A stretch of 64,000 nt of DNA from Natronolimnobius sp. AArcel1. Lineage in GTDB: Archaea > Halobacteriota > Halobacteria > Halobacteriales > Natrialbaceae. Where the stretch lies: assembly GCF_011043775.1 (NCBI RefSeq), contig NZ_JAAKXY010000009.1, positions 40,905 to 104,904 of the forward strand, read 5' to 3'. Both the position numbers and the translations under genes were made by a program. Below, piece after piece: positions 1 to 8,025 of this stretch. Positions within the stretch are counted from its first letter, which is position 1, and the number at the start of each line of letters is the position of its first letter. The notes below the pieces were generated by a model that was given only the letters and a program-made list of their open reading frames with translations, was not told where the DNA came from and did no database searches.

Positions 1-1757
1 GTCAGTGAGAGCCCGAACGGGAGTCTCGAGGTGTCTCCAGTCCAGTCAGCCTCGAAGACTGTTGCGTAGTACGTCGCGGCAGCCTCTCCATGGAGTGCAA
101 CGAGGACTTCGCGATTGTTCTGAAACGCGTTTTCGTTCCAGTTGGCACTGCCGACCACCGCGACCTCCTGATCGATAATCACGCCTTTTGCGTGGATTTT
201 CTCGAACTGGTCGGTGTCTTCGACGAGTCGGGCCTCAAGTGAGGCGTCGTCATCGACGGCCTGCTCGAGGGAGGCCGCGACGGCAGCGTTGTCGTCCTCG
301 TTGTACCACATCGAGTCCAGCAAGATTTTGACCTCGACACCGTCGTTTGCCGCCTCGATCACGGTATCGACGAGCGCGAGGTCTGCATCCAGGCTGGCTT
401 GTTTGAGCAGAATCTCCTCGTCAGCATCGGCAAGCAGTTCCTCGAGACGAGGCTCGGCGTTATCGGGGGCAACGAGAAGTTCTGCTGACTCGAGGTCAAC
501 AGACGCGGGGTCGTGAGTCGCGGGGAACGGCTGGCTTGCGTCGCTTTCGTCCGCAACGAACGTTGCGTTCGATCGATAGGCGTTGTTCGATTCGGTATCC
601 CAGCCCTCGAAGTCGCTTTCAAAGACGGTTTCGAGGGCTGTTGCAAGCTCGTCGTCCTCGAGCGTGACACCCCAACCACGACTGGATTCGCCGCCGACAC
701 CCGAGGGATTCCAGTTTTCGCTCATGACGACAATGTGGTCGTCGGCGATGGCGTACTTCGGATGATGAAATCGATAGCGAGCGCCCTCGCCACCGGTCGC
801 TCGGACGTCGACACCACTTTGATCGAGTTTCTTGAGGAGGGGTTCGGTCGTCTCTGAGGTGCCGCCGACAGGTCCGCTCTCAAGAAGAACGGCCACGTCG
901 ACGCCGCGTTCGTCGGCCGCAATGAGTTCATCGACAACGTCCTCGGAAGTGAACGTGTACCCTGCAAGCACGAGTCGGTGCTCTGCCTCGCGGATGGTCT
1001 CGAGTGCCACGTCAGGTCCGTCCGGAAGGACGAACGCCGTCGCTGACTCGACATCGGCGTTTGTGGCTGGGAGGCAGGTCGCATCTCGTGGCCACCACTG
1101 CCCGTCTGGGGATGTGGTCGATTCACCACTCATCTCGCCAGCAGCATTCGAGGTGCGATACCAGCGGTCGGCAAGCGGCGCTCGGTCGTACGACACCTGA
1201 TCGATGGTGTCTCCGTCTTCGGAAAGCGAGAGGGTATCGCCATCGGCAGCGAGCCGGAGCGCCCCCTCGAGTTCGAGCACGCGATGGTCAGTCATCGTCT
1301 CGGTTTTGTTGGGGTCCATGCTGAGGGCGACGCGACCGGAGACGGTTTTGTTCGGCAGGCTCGCGGTCGTGTGGCCGTCGGTGAGTGTCCAGTTCTCGAG
1401 TGTCGTTTCCGGTGGTGTCTCGAGCACAAGGTGTTCGCCGACGTTGCCGTGTGTCGTCGGATTCGGGTAGAGTTCGACGATTCGTGGCTCGGCGGGCTCG
1501 GTGGGTTCGCTCGAGTCACCGTCGGCTGCGATTGATTGCTCTGTGAACGCTGGTTCAGCCGCGTGGGCGATCTGTGCCCGCGGACACACTGGGTCGACGG
1601 AGTCTAATTCGCCCTCGAGATCACCGTTGGTGGCACTCCCTGCTGGGTTGGGTTCGGCGCTGGCTTCGAGTGTCGCGACACCGGCGATGCCGGCACCGAT
1701 GGCACCGGTTGTAATGGCCGTGACGGCGAGTAACCACCAGATGAGCGATCGACGCAT
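1..1757 (-). CDS. Exported lamin-tail / phospholipase D-like protein (C-terminus outside the window)
   Basis: The reading frame is open from an ATG at 1757 to the window edge (about 585 codons), so the C-terminus is missing. The N-terminus MRRSLIWWLLAVTAITTGA is a basic, hydrophobic export signal or membrane anchor. Residues about 88-190 resemble a lamin-tail domain (motif LENWTLTDG). Two phospholipase D HKD motifs follow: HPKYAIAD near residue 330, followed by SENWNPSG, and IHAKGVIID near residue 525, followed by GSANWNENAF. A full HKD pair is what PLD-superfamily nucleases and phosphodiesterases need to form one active site. I infer an extracellular or surface-anchored phosphodiesterase or nuclease; the substrate cannot be read from sequence. 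It is divergent from the DUF7344 gene at 1886. Confidence 0.87.
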   Translation of the reverse strand, partial: MRRSLIWWLLAVTAITTGAIGAGIAGVATLEASAEPNPAGSATNGDLEGELDSVDPVCPRAQIAHAAEPAFTEQSIAADGDSSEPTEPAEPRIVELYPNPTTHGNVGEHLVLETPPETTLENWTLTDGHTTASLPNKTVSGRVALSMDPNKTETMTDHRVLELEGALRLAADGDTLSLSEDGDTIDQVSYDRAPLADRWYRTSNAAGEMSGESTTSPDGQWWPRDATCLPATNADVESATAFVLPDGPDVALETIREAEHRLVLAGYTFTSEDVVDELIAADERGVDVAVLLESGPVGGTSETTEPLLKKLDQSGVDVRATGGEGARYRFHHPKYAIADDHIVVMSENWNPSGVGGESSRGWGVTLEDDELATALETVFESDFEGWDTESNNAYRSNATFVADESDASQPFPATHDPASVDLESAELLVAPDNAEPRLEELLADADEEILLKQASLDADLALVDTVIEAANDGVEVKILLDSMWYNEDDNAAVAASLEQAVDDDASLEARLVEDTDQFEKIHAKGVIIDQEVAVVGSANWNENAFQNNREVLVALHGEAAATYYATVFEADWTGDTSRLPFGLSL

Positions 1758-1885
1758 CGCTCACTCTGGTCGCCCATTCGTATGTAAACCCTCGGATGAT
1801 AGTGGACACGAGAGACGTGGTGGTGCTGCGAGCGTGTTCCGGCAACGAGTACTTGTCTCTCCGCCCCGACGTATCGACTAGCCGG

Positions 1886-2248
1886 ATGAACAATCAGTAT
1901 GGATCGATCGAGGACCTCGAGCAAGCAACGCTCGATGAATCTATCGACGACGTTCTGCGGTTACTCGCCCAGCCGTACGTGCGTACGACGATTAGAACCC
2001 TCTACTCGCGCCCGGATACGACGGTCGAACAAATAGCCGTTGTCACCGCCGGCTCAGTTGCGGTCACCGACGATCACATTACGACCAAAGAGGAGTTCGA
2101 TGAGATTCAGCTTCACCTCTATCACGCAACGTTGCCGCGACTCGAGCGCTACGGCTGGATCGACTTCGACTACGAGGCGGACACCGTAACTGAAACCGGC
2201 ATTCCAGACCCAATTTATGCGTTTTTGGGAGTTGACATGGACGAATGA
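1886..2248 (+). CDS. DUF7344-type winged-helix regulatory protein
   Basis: This is a small acidic protein of 120 residues. ATG 1886 was chosen over a longer in-frame start at 1796, because the extra 30 residues look like non-coding translation while MNNQYGSIEDLEQ begins a normal haloarchaeal N-terminus. The body (DDVLRLLAQPYVRTTIRTLY, later LPRLERYGWIDFDYEADTV) has the layout of the haloarchaeal DUF7344 winged helix-turn-helix: a helical DNA-binding core, then a beta wing and an acidic tail. The stop overlaps the next start by 4 bp (ATGA at 2245-2248), so the two products are probably translationally coupled. The likely role is a regulator working with the downstream DICT sensor; this is inferred from family and context. 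Confidence 0.75.
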   Translation: MNNQYGSIEDLEQATLDESIDDVLRLLAQPYVRTTIRTLYSRPDTTVEQIAVVTAGSVAVTDDHITTKEEFDEIQLHLYHATLPRLERYGWIDFDYEADTVTETGIPDPIYAFLGVDMDE

Positions 2249-2973
2249 AAACCCTGCGTGCGGTGTTCGACTCGGTCAGGGCCCAACAGAAACAACTTGA
2301 GGTGTATACACCGGACACCGAGACGGCTGGCGATCTCGAACAACAGTTTTCGACGCGACACGTCGATGTCGTTCGTCGCTCGCTGACGGAACAGGACGGA
2401 CCCGGATTCGTTGTTATTCGAGACCAAAGCGGTGATTTTCTGGCCGCAGTCGGCCTCGATCGATTCGAGGCGTTGTTTGCACCCGACGATCACCCTCCGT
2501 GGGAGTTTGACGGCTCAACTGAGGAACTCCGTGATCTGTTCGATTTCCTTGAGAATACGTTCTTTAGCTCCGCTGACCGGCAACAAATGCTGGCTGCAGC
2601 CCGTGAAATCGAAGAGCGCGCGTGGCGCACTGGCGAAGGCACGCTATACACCGGCTTCCAGACCGAGCCAGCGTTAACAGCACAAACCGATGTCTACGAC
2701 CAATTGGGTGTTCGAAATGGACTTTCGGTGGTCGCTTTCGTACGCGATAAGTGGAGTGGCTCACTCGAGAACGTGACCGTTGTAACAGACCCGGCCGAAG
2801 AACTCGGCTCGTTCTGGTTCGTGGTTTTCGATGGCGGTGGTCACAACAACCAACAGTGTGCCCTGCTGGCTGAAGAACGAGATATGGACTCATTTTATGG
2901 CTGCTGGACATACGAGCCCGATATTGTCGCCGAACTCGTCGCGTATCTCGAGTCGACGTACTGCCGCGAGTAG
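2245..2973 (+). CDS. DICT sensory domain protein
   Basis: A 242-residue acidic soluble protein without signal peptide or membrane segment. It matches the haloarchaeal DICT domain layout: an N-terminal alpha/beta part (MKTLRAVFDSVRAQQKQLEV, then GPGFVVIRDQSGDFLAAVG), a central segment with TLYTGFQ and DVYDQLG, and a C-terminal sheet with GSFWFVVFDGGG, followed by a helix ending in VAYLESTYCRE. DICT domains are sensory modules found with diguanylate cyclases and two-component proteins; in haloarchaea they stand alone beside regulators. The 4-bp overlap with the DUF7344 gene supports one transcription unit. The ligand is unknown. Confidence 0.78.
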   Translation: MKTLRAVFDSVRAQQKQLEVYTPDTETAGDLEQQFSTRHVDVVRRSLTEQDGPGFVVIRDQSGDFLAAVGLDRFEALFAPDDHPPWEFDGSTEELRDLFDFLENTFFSSADRQQMLAAAREIEERAWRTGEGTLYTGFQTEPALTAQTDVYDQLGVRNGLSVVAFVRDKWSGSLENVTVVTDPAEELGSFWFVVFDGGGHNNQQCALLAEERDMDSFYGCWTYEPDIVAELVAYLESTYCRE

Positions 2974-3019
2974 CTGGCCGCTCATTGTCTCTGACTGGAA
3001 ACGCAATACTGTAGTCCGC

Positions 3020-4405
3020 TCAGGCGACCGGCTCAAGGTCGACGTTGTCGGCTTCGGCTTTGACGAGGTAGGCGCGGTCGTCGTCATACTCGGCAACGAT
3101 CTCGAGCGCCTCGAGCGTGCCGATCTGTGTGAGTGCCCAGGCGGCACTCGCACGAACGCGGTCTTCGTCGTCATCCGCGAGCACGTCTGCGAGGGGGTCG
3201 ATCGTGCGTGTATCGCCGATCAGTCCAAGGGCGCGGGCGGCCCAACTTCGGACATCGGGGTTGTCTTCGGCGAGTTGCTGGGCAATCGGCTCAACAGCGT
3301 CTGTCGCCCCGATTTCGCCGAGTGCTCTGAAGGCGGGCTTTTGCAGGTCTGGGTTGGAATCGACGTAATCAGCGAGCGCGTCGACGACTTGCTCGTCTGC
3401 AACGCCAATCTTGCCGAGAATACGCATTGCCGCTTTGTCTCGACGGCCAGCCTTCTGGACCATCGGCTCGATGGCCTCTTCGGGCCCCATCCGCTCGAGT
3501 GACTCGAGGCAGTGGTCTTCCATGAACTCCGAGCCAAGGCTGTCGTAGGCCAGCAGGATCTGGTCGACGTTGCCTCGTTTCTCGTGGACTTTCAGGGCGT
3601 GCCACTCCGGCGGGAAGTCCTTGACGTGATCCAGCACGTCGTAGAACCCTTCACGGCGAAGTTGTTCGCGCACCTCGAGGTCGGTCCACTCGGTTGCCTC
3701 GTCGATATCGCTCTCGAACTCGTCGGTCGCCTCGAGCAGTGCCGCAATCGTCTCGGCGTCGTCATCTGCATCGAGGTCGGCAGCGTCGACGGCGTCAGTG
3801 GCCGACTCGAGCGTGTCGCCGAGTTCTTCGCGAACGCGTTGGCCGTCTTCAACTGCGTTGTCCCCAAGTTCGGCACCACTTGCTGGCTCGAGGTCGCTGG
3901 GAACGGCAACGTCACTGCCGAGTAGGGCGTTCAGTTCCGCGAGGAAGCCGTCGACGGCCGCGATGATCTCTTCGTCACCCTCGACCGACCAGCGGGTGCC
4001 CGTAATCGTTCCGCTGACGCTGTTTATCTCGCTGATGACGTCGTCACCGTAGGGACCGCGCTGATCCTCGAGATCGTCCTCGAGGTCGTCGAGGTCGCTT
4101 TCGATGTCATCATAGCGATCCTGCAGTTCCTCCTCGGGTGCGGGTTCGTCGTCTTCGTCATCCTCGTCGTCCGTTTCCGGTGGCTCCGGAATCTCGATCG
4201 ACTCGAGGTCGTCGCGGAACGAGTCGAGGTCGGCTTCGACGACGTCCAGATCGGGTTCGGTCTCGGCAGCCTCGAGGTTTGAATCCAGTTCCTCGAGGTC
4301 ATCTTCGAGGCCAGCGAGACGGGTTCGAATGGCCTCGAGATCGACCGATTGTTCCTCGTCCGAGGCGTCCGGCGTGTCGTCACCGTTCGTTTCGTCCTCA
4401 CTCAT
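3020..4405 (-). CDS. HEAT-repeat protein with acidic coiled-coil N-terminus
   Basis: A 461-residue protein in two parts. Residues 1-120 are extremely acidic and predicted coiled coil (stretches such as DDEDDEDDEP and ESDLDDLEDDLED). After a helical middle, residues about 250-450 contain PBS/HEAT-type repeats of about 30 residues: KPAFRALGEIGATDAVEPIA, VRSWAARALGLIGDTRTIDP and VRASAAWALTQIGTLEALEI. HEAT repeats form helical solenoids for protein-protein contacts. No catalytic motif is visible, so a scaffold role is inferred. It is transcribed leftward, tail to tail with the DICT gene, and about 65 bp downstream of the phosphatidyltransferase gene on the same strand. Confidence 0.85.
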   Translation of the reverse strand: MSEDETNGDDTPDASDEEQSVDLEAIRTRLAGLEDDLEELDSNLEAAETEPDLDVVEADLDSFRDDLESIEIPEPPETDDEDDEDDEPAPEEELQDRYDDIESDLDDLEDDLEDQRGPYGDDVISEINSVSGTITGTRWSVEGDEEIIAAVDGFLAELNALLGSDVAVPSDLEPASGAELGDNAVEDGQRVREELGDTLESATDAVDAADLDADDDAETIAALLEATDEFESDIDEATEWTDLEVREQLRREGFYDVLDHVKDFPPEWHALKVHEKRGNVDQILLAYDSLGSEFMEDHCLESLERMGPEEAIEPMVQKAGRRDKAAMRILGKIGVADEQVVDALADYVDSNPDLQKPAFRALGEIGATDAVEPIAQQLAEDNPDVRSWAARALGLIGDTRTIDPLADVLADDDEDRVRASAAWALTQIGTLEALEIVAEYDDDRAYLVKAEADNVDLEPVA

Positions 4406-4470
4406 GGTACCACCCGGGACGACGCCGACGCGTGACTGTGTTCATGTTCTACGGTCGTGTCAGGATCGCC

Positions 4471-5250
4471 CTAAGCGTTTCCATGCGCGTCGGTCTCGGC
4501 TGTGCGTGTCTCTTCGGCGTCGCGCCAGTAAAACCACGGGCTCAGCGCCATGTACGCGATCCCAAGCGTCAAAAGTGCATACGGGAACGTCCGGCCGGCG
4601 AAATTCGGAATCAAAATTGCAAGAACGTGTACGACCCCCATGATTCCGGCATCGCGTGCGAGCAAATCGGGGTAGCGGATTCGCGAGACCATCAGGTAAC
4701 AGAACGCCGCAGTGATTGCAAGGATCAGCCACGGATCGGCGACGCCAGCCAGAATCGCTGCGCCGAGAATCGTGGCGGCGAGCGTCGTCTGGACACCCTC
4801 GGTATAGTTCCCAGAGATGTCGTAGGCGGTGTACATACCGAGACGGACAACGGCAGCCGCGACGAACAGCGAACAGACGACAGCGACGAGTACGAGTTCG
4901 AGTGTGACGGTCTCGAGGGTGATCGTCAACCCGTCAGTAACGACGATAAAGGCGAGGACCGCGGGGGCGACAGCGAAGGAGGCCACGTCAGCGAGCGAAT
5001 CGAGGTACGGGCCAGCCTCGGTGCCGCCGTACCGACGGGCGAGGAGCCCATCGAGACCGTCGGCAACGGCAGCCAGCAAGATGAGTCGAGCGGCGAGTTC
5101 GATATCAACGAGGGCGACGACGACGGCGACAAATCCGAGCGCAGCGTTGGCGACGGTCACTGCGTCGGCAATGCCAAGCCGGCCGACGAACCGCGGGAGC
5201 ATATGCGCGGAATCGACGGGCCGGTACCTTACGTGTTTTTGTTTTAGCAT
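4471..5250 (-). CDS. CDP-alcohol phosphatidyltransferase (archaetidylserine synthase type)
   Basis: A membrane enzyme of up to 259 residues. It carries the CDP-alcohol phosphatidyltransferase signature DG-x2-AR-(x)n-G-x3-D-x3-D as DGLLARRYGGTEAGPYLDSL followed by AD, in a protein with about seven hydrophobic segments. The family transfers a phosphoalcohol between CDP-activated lipid and an alcohol such as serine or inositol-phosphate. The short, early motif placement and the overall pattern resemble the haloarchaeal archaetidylserine synthase linked to archaeosortase-dependent protein sorting; that specific assignment is inferred. A second ATG at 5202 (MLPRFVGRLG...) gives a more typical N-terminus and may be the true start. 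Confidence 0.85.
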   Translation of the reverse strand: MLKQKHVRYRPVDSAHMLPRFVGRLGIADAVTVANAALGFVAVVVALVDIELAARLILLAAVADGLDGLLARRYGGTEAGPYLDSLADVASFAVAPAVLAFIVVTDGLTITLETVTLELVLVAVVCSLFVAAAVVRLGMYTAYDISGNYTEGVQTTLAATILGAAILAGVADPWLILAITAAFCYLMVSRIRYPDLLARDAGIMGVVHVLAILIPNFAGRTFPYALLTLGIAYMALSPWFYWRDAEETRTAETDAHGNA

Positions 5251-5303
5251 GCCTGGCGGTGGTCGTTCGATGAGTCCAAGCGTGCGGGAACGAACCGGGG
5301 TCG

Positions 5304-5310
5304 TTATATC
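5304..5310 (+). promoter_or_regulatory. TATA-like box for the cupredoxin gene
   Basis: TTATATC lies 23-29 nt before the ATG at 5333, the spacing expected for a leaderless haloarchaeal transcript. Confidence 0.5.
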
Positions 5311-5332
5311 TCCTGCAGGCCGAGTGTCTGAT

Positions 5333-5782
5333 ATGAACCGGCGCGTCTATCTCGCCGCCGCTGGAACCTCCGTTGCTGCCAGTCTTGCAGGGTGTACGTC
5401 CGCATTGAATCTCTTTGATGACTCATCGTCAACCCCCTGTAGCGACGACGACTGTGATATCGGCATGAGTCGGAACTCGTTTCTCCCAGAGGAGTACGAG
5501 GCCACAGTCGGCGACACCGTCGTCTGGATGAACACGAGCGGTGCCGACCACACCGTCACCGCACTCGAGGACGGCATTCCCGACGACGCGGAGTACTTTG
5601 CAAGCGGCGGCTACGACGATGAAGAAACCGCTCGAGCAGACTGGCACGACTCGATGGGCGGTCGAATTGGGCCAAGACAGACGTTCGAGCACACGTTCGA
5701 GATTCCGGGGCGATACGTCTATATCTGTGAGCCACACTTCGAACCCGGGTCGATGTCCGGTGTCGTTATTGTCTCTGAGTAA
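5333..5782 (+). CDS. Halocyanin-like cupredoxin lipoprotein
   Basis: A 149-residue secreted copper protein. ATG 5333 was chosen because it gives MNRRVYLAAAGTSVAASLAGC, a signal with a lipobox (LAGC, Cys21) after an Arg pair; an upstream in-frame start overlaps the opposite-strand gene. The mature part is a plastocyanin-like cupredoxin with all four type 1 copper ligands visible: His73 (ADHTVTA), Cys132, His135 and Met141 (CEPHFEPGSM). Family members carry electrons at the outer face of the membrane. An insertion at residues about 85-112 (EYFASGG to MGG) is typical of halocyanins. It is divergent from the phosphatidyltransferase gene. Confidence 0.92.
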   Translation: MNRRVYLAAAGTSVAASLAGCTSALNLFDDSSSTPCSDDDCDIGMSRNSFLPEEYEATVGDTVVWMNTSGADHTVTALEDGIPDDAEYFASGGYDDEETARADWHDSMGGRIGPRQTFEHTFEIPGRYVYICEPHFEPGSMSGVVIVSE

Positions 5783-5861
5783 GAGAGTGCGGTTTTAGAC
5801 TCGCGTACGAAAGCCGCCAGTTCTTGCCGATGACGCTCCGACATACTGTACGATGATTTGA

Positions 5862-6092
5862 CTGACGGTCGCGAAAAAGGCAGCAACGTACGGCTACAAA
5901 CGATACGGCATTCCCGGCGCAGTCGCCTCCGGTGCGGTTGCACTGGGCGTCTATATTGGCGTTCGGCGTGTCCTCCGGTCCGCAACGGACAACGCAGACG
6001 CGGAGGTCGACGCCGAGACGCTTACGCAAGCGGTCGATGAAGGCAGTCTCGAGGACGTCCCCGGTGTCGGCTCCGAGCACGGGAACCAGTGA
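5862..6092 (+). CDS. Small membrane-anchored protein without a standard start codon
   Basis: This open frame of about 76 codons reads CTG ACG GTC GCG AAA AAG and continues as KAATYGYKRYGIPGAVASGA, then VALGVYIGVRRVLRS and an acidic tail ending in EHGNQ. It has a basic amphipathic start, one Gly/Ala-rich membrane segment and a charged tail, which looks like real haloarchaeal coding sequence. There is no ATG, GTG or TTG in frame at its beginning. The only ATG nearby (5853) is in frame but is separated by a TGA at 5859. Either CTG is used as a start, or a base change created the stop, or the sequence has an error. Function unknown. Confidence 0.5.
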   Translation: MTVAKKAATYGYKRYGIPGAVASGAVALGVYIGVRRVLRSATDNADAEVDAETLTQAVDEGSLEDVPGVGSEHGNQ

Positions 6093-6130
6093 GTTACGCA
6101 GTAAATCGGTGGACCGCGATGTGAGCCGCG

Positions 6131-7423
6131 TTATTCGCCGCGAAGTTCGTCCATGTGGTCGATCCGTTGCTGGACGAGGTCGGGTTTGCCGATGTCGTGG
6201 CGCATGTGCAGTCCCTCCTCGCCAGCGACTGCGAGGGCGTCCTCGGCGATCGCTTCGGCCTCCGTAATCGAATCCGCGAGCCCGACGAGTGCGAACGATC
6301 TCGAGGTCGTCGTGTAGATGCCGTCGTCGCGTTCGTCCACGCTGGCGTAGTACAGCAGTGCGTCGCCCGCACTCTCTTCGTCTACCTTCACTTTTGCCCC
6401 GGCGTCGGGATCCGTCGGATACCCGTCCGGCACAGCGTACTTACAGACCGTTGCCTGATCCGCAAACTCGAGGGCAGGCACCGACTCGCCGTTGCGGGCG
6501 GCCACGAGTACGTCGAGGAAGTCCGTCTCGAGGACCGGCAGCGTGTTCATCGCCTCAGGGTCGCCAAAGCGGGCGTTGAACTCGATGACTTTCGGCCCCT
6601 CGCTGGTCAGCATGTACTGGCCGTAGAGAATGCCACGATAGTCTGCGAGTTCGTCGACGGTCGCCTCGATGATCGAGACGGCCTCGTCGTAGTCGTCGTC
6701 GGTCATAAACGGCAGCGCCGTTGCGGCGTCGGAGTAGCTCCCCATCCCGCCGGTGTTTGGTCCCTCGTCACCCTCGTAGGCGCGTTTGTGATCCTGGACG
6801 GCAGGCGCAGTCTCGAACGAGCCGTTGGCGACGAACGCCTGCACGGTGAACTCCTCGCCGATGAGTCGTTCCTCGAGCACGATCCGGTCGTAGTCGGAGT
6901 CACGAATGTACTCCTTGCCCTCCTCGGGCGTGACCTGCTCGCCGATGACTTTGACCCCCTTCCCGCCCGTGAGCCCAGCGGGCTTGATTACAAGGTCGCC
7001 GTCGTACTCGTCGATAAAGTCACACGCCGCCTCCGAGTCGTCGAACGTCTCGAAATCCGGACAGCCCGGAATGTCGTGTTCCGCCATAAACCGGCGCTGG
7101 AACGCCTTGTCCGTCTCGATGCGGGCATCGGCCTCTTTCGGGCCGAACGGGTAGACGCCTGCGTTCTCGAGTTCGTCTGCAACACCGGCCTCGAGCGGTG
7201 CTTCCGGGCCGATAACGGCAATCGTCGCGTTGACTTCCTCAGCGTACTCGACGACGGCCTTCGGGTTCGTCGTCTCGAGCGTCTCGAAGTCCTTCGCAAT
7301 CTGTGCGATGCCGGGATTGCGGTTCCCGGCGCAGGCGTAGAGGTCTGCCTCGCTATCCTCGAGCGCGCGGGCGATTGCGTGTTCACGGCCGCCGCCACCG
7401 ATCAGGAGCACGTTCTCTCGCAT
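6131..7423 (-). CDS. purD: Phosphoribosylamine-glycine ligase
   Basis: A 430-residue ATP-grasp enzyme of de novo purine synthesis; it joins phosphoribosylamine and glycine to give GAR using ATP. ATG 7423 begins MRENVLLIGGGGREHAIARA, the classic PurD nucleotide-binding start; a TTG three codons upstream is less likely. Further landmarks are VIGPEAPLEAGVADELENAG, KPAGLTGGKGVKV (ATP-grasp glycine loop), NTGGMGSYS and VIEFNARFGDPEAMNTLP (metal and phosphate site). Length is normal for the family and no defect is seen. It is transcribed alone, leftward. Confidence 0.97.
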   Translation of the reverse strand: MRENVLLIGGGGREHAIARALEDSEADLYACAGNRNPGIAQIAKDFETLETTNPKAVVEYAEEVNATIAVIGPEAPLEAGVADELENAGVYPFGPKEADARIETDKAFQRRFMAEHDIPGCPDFETFDDSEAACDFIDEYDGDLVIKPAGLTGGKGVKVIGEQVTPEEGKEYIRDSDYDRIVLEERLIGEEFTVQAFVANGSFETAPAVQDHKRAYEGDEGPNTGGMGSYSDAATALPFMTDDDYDEAVSIIEATVDELADYRGILYGQYMLTSEGPKVIEFNARFGDPEAMNTLPVLETDFLDVLVAARNGESVPALEFADQATVCKYAVPDGYPTDPDAGAKVKVDEESAGDALLYYASVDERDDGIYTTTSRSFALVGLADSITEAEAIAEDALAVAGEEGLHMRHDIGKPDLVQQRIDHMDELRGE

Positions 7424-7698
7424 GGTCGACAACGGAACGCACGAACCTGTAAGCGTTGCTCTTTCCTCGAGTGAAAGTATGCACGGGTGTGTCTACTGTC
7501 GTTGTCCTTGGAGATCTTCTCTCGCTAGCGCGAGCCCTTGTTTCGGCTGGGACGTGAACACTGATCGTGTAGCTACGACTAAGAACCGCGAGGGCTATCC
7601 GCTGAGATCATTGAGGCGTGCTGGGTGACGCAGTCAACCAGTAAGGACTGTTGGAGTGTTCAGAAGAGATATGACTATTCGAAAACCAGTTTCTGCTA

Positions 7699-8007
7699 AT
7701 GCTCGAGTGGTTTGGCGGTGTGTCGAACGTCATCAGCCTCGCAATCCCGCTGTTCGGTCTGGCTCTGCTCGTAGCGCTCTCGAAGATCACCGAGACGAAC
7801 CGTAGTCAACAGTACATCATCCCCGCGTTTTGCTGTTGGGCTGGGTTCCACCTCGTGATTGCCCTTCGAGAGGGAACGCTCGTCGCTGTTCCTCGCCTCG
7901 TTGGAGCCAGTCTTGCAACCGTGCTGTTGATTGGGTTTATCGTGTTGTTCTTCCGCGGTCTGTTCGAACTGTGGCAGTTACGAGACACAGTCTCAATGCG
8001 GCCCTAA
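7699..8007 (+). CDS. Small integral membrane protein, unknown function
   Basis: A 102-residue protein with three hydrophobic segments: about residues 8-28 (VISLAIPLFGLALLVAL), 38-55 (QQYIIPAFCCWAGFHLVIAL) and 65-90 (LVGASLATVLLIGFIVLFF). Two adjacent Cys lie in the second segment. No family is recognised and the neighbours (purD on one side, helicase gene on the other, both on the opposite strand) give no clue. Coding is supported by the clean start and the membrane topology only. Confidence 0.7.
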   Translation: MLEWFGGVSNVISLAIPLFGLALLVALSKITETNRSQQYIIPAFCCWAGFHLVIALREGTLVAVPRLVGASLATVLLIGFIVLFFRGLFELWQLRDTVSMRP

Positions 8008-8025
8008 CGCATCCGAGTGAACGAC

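Noticed and set aside
4829..5332. In-frame extension of the cupredoxin gene
   Set aside because: It overlaps the phosphatidyltransferase gene on the other strand, and the true signal peptide begins at 5333.
6155..7474. A 439-codon plus-strand frame opposite purD
   Set aside because: It is the antisense of a complete, highly conserved PurD; GC-rich halophile genes often leave long open antisense frames, and its translation has no domain.
7479..7628. A 49-codon frame starting MHGCVYCRCPWR
   Set aside because: It has four Cys near the start but no continuation typical of a zinc protein, and composition is non-coding.
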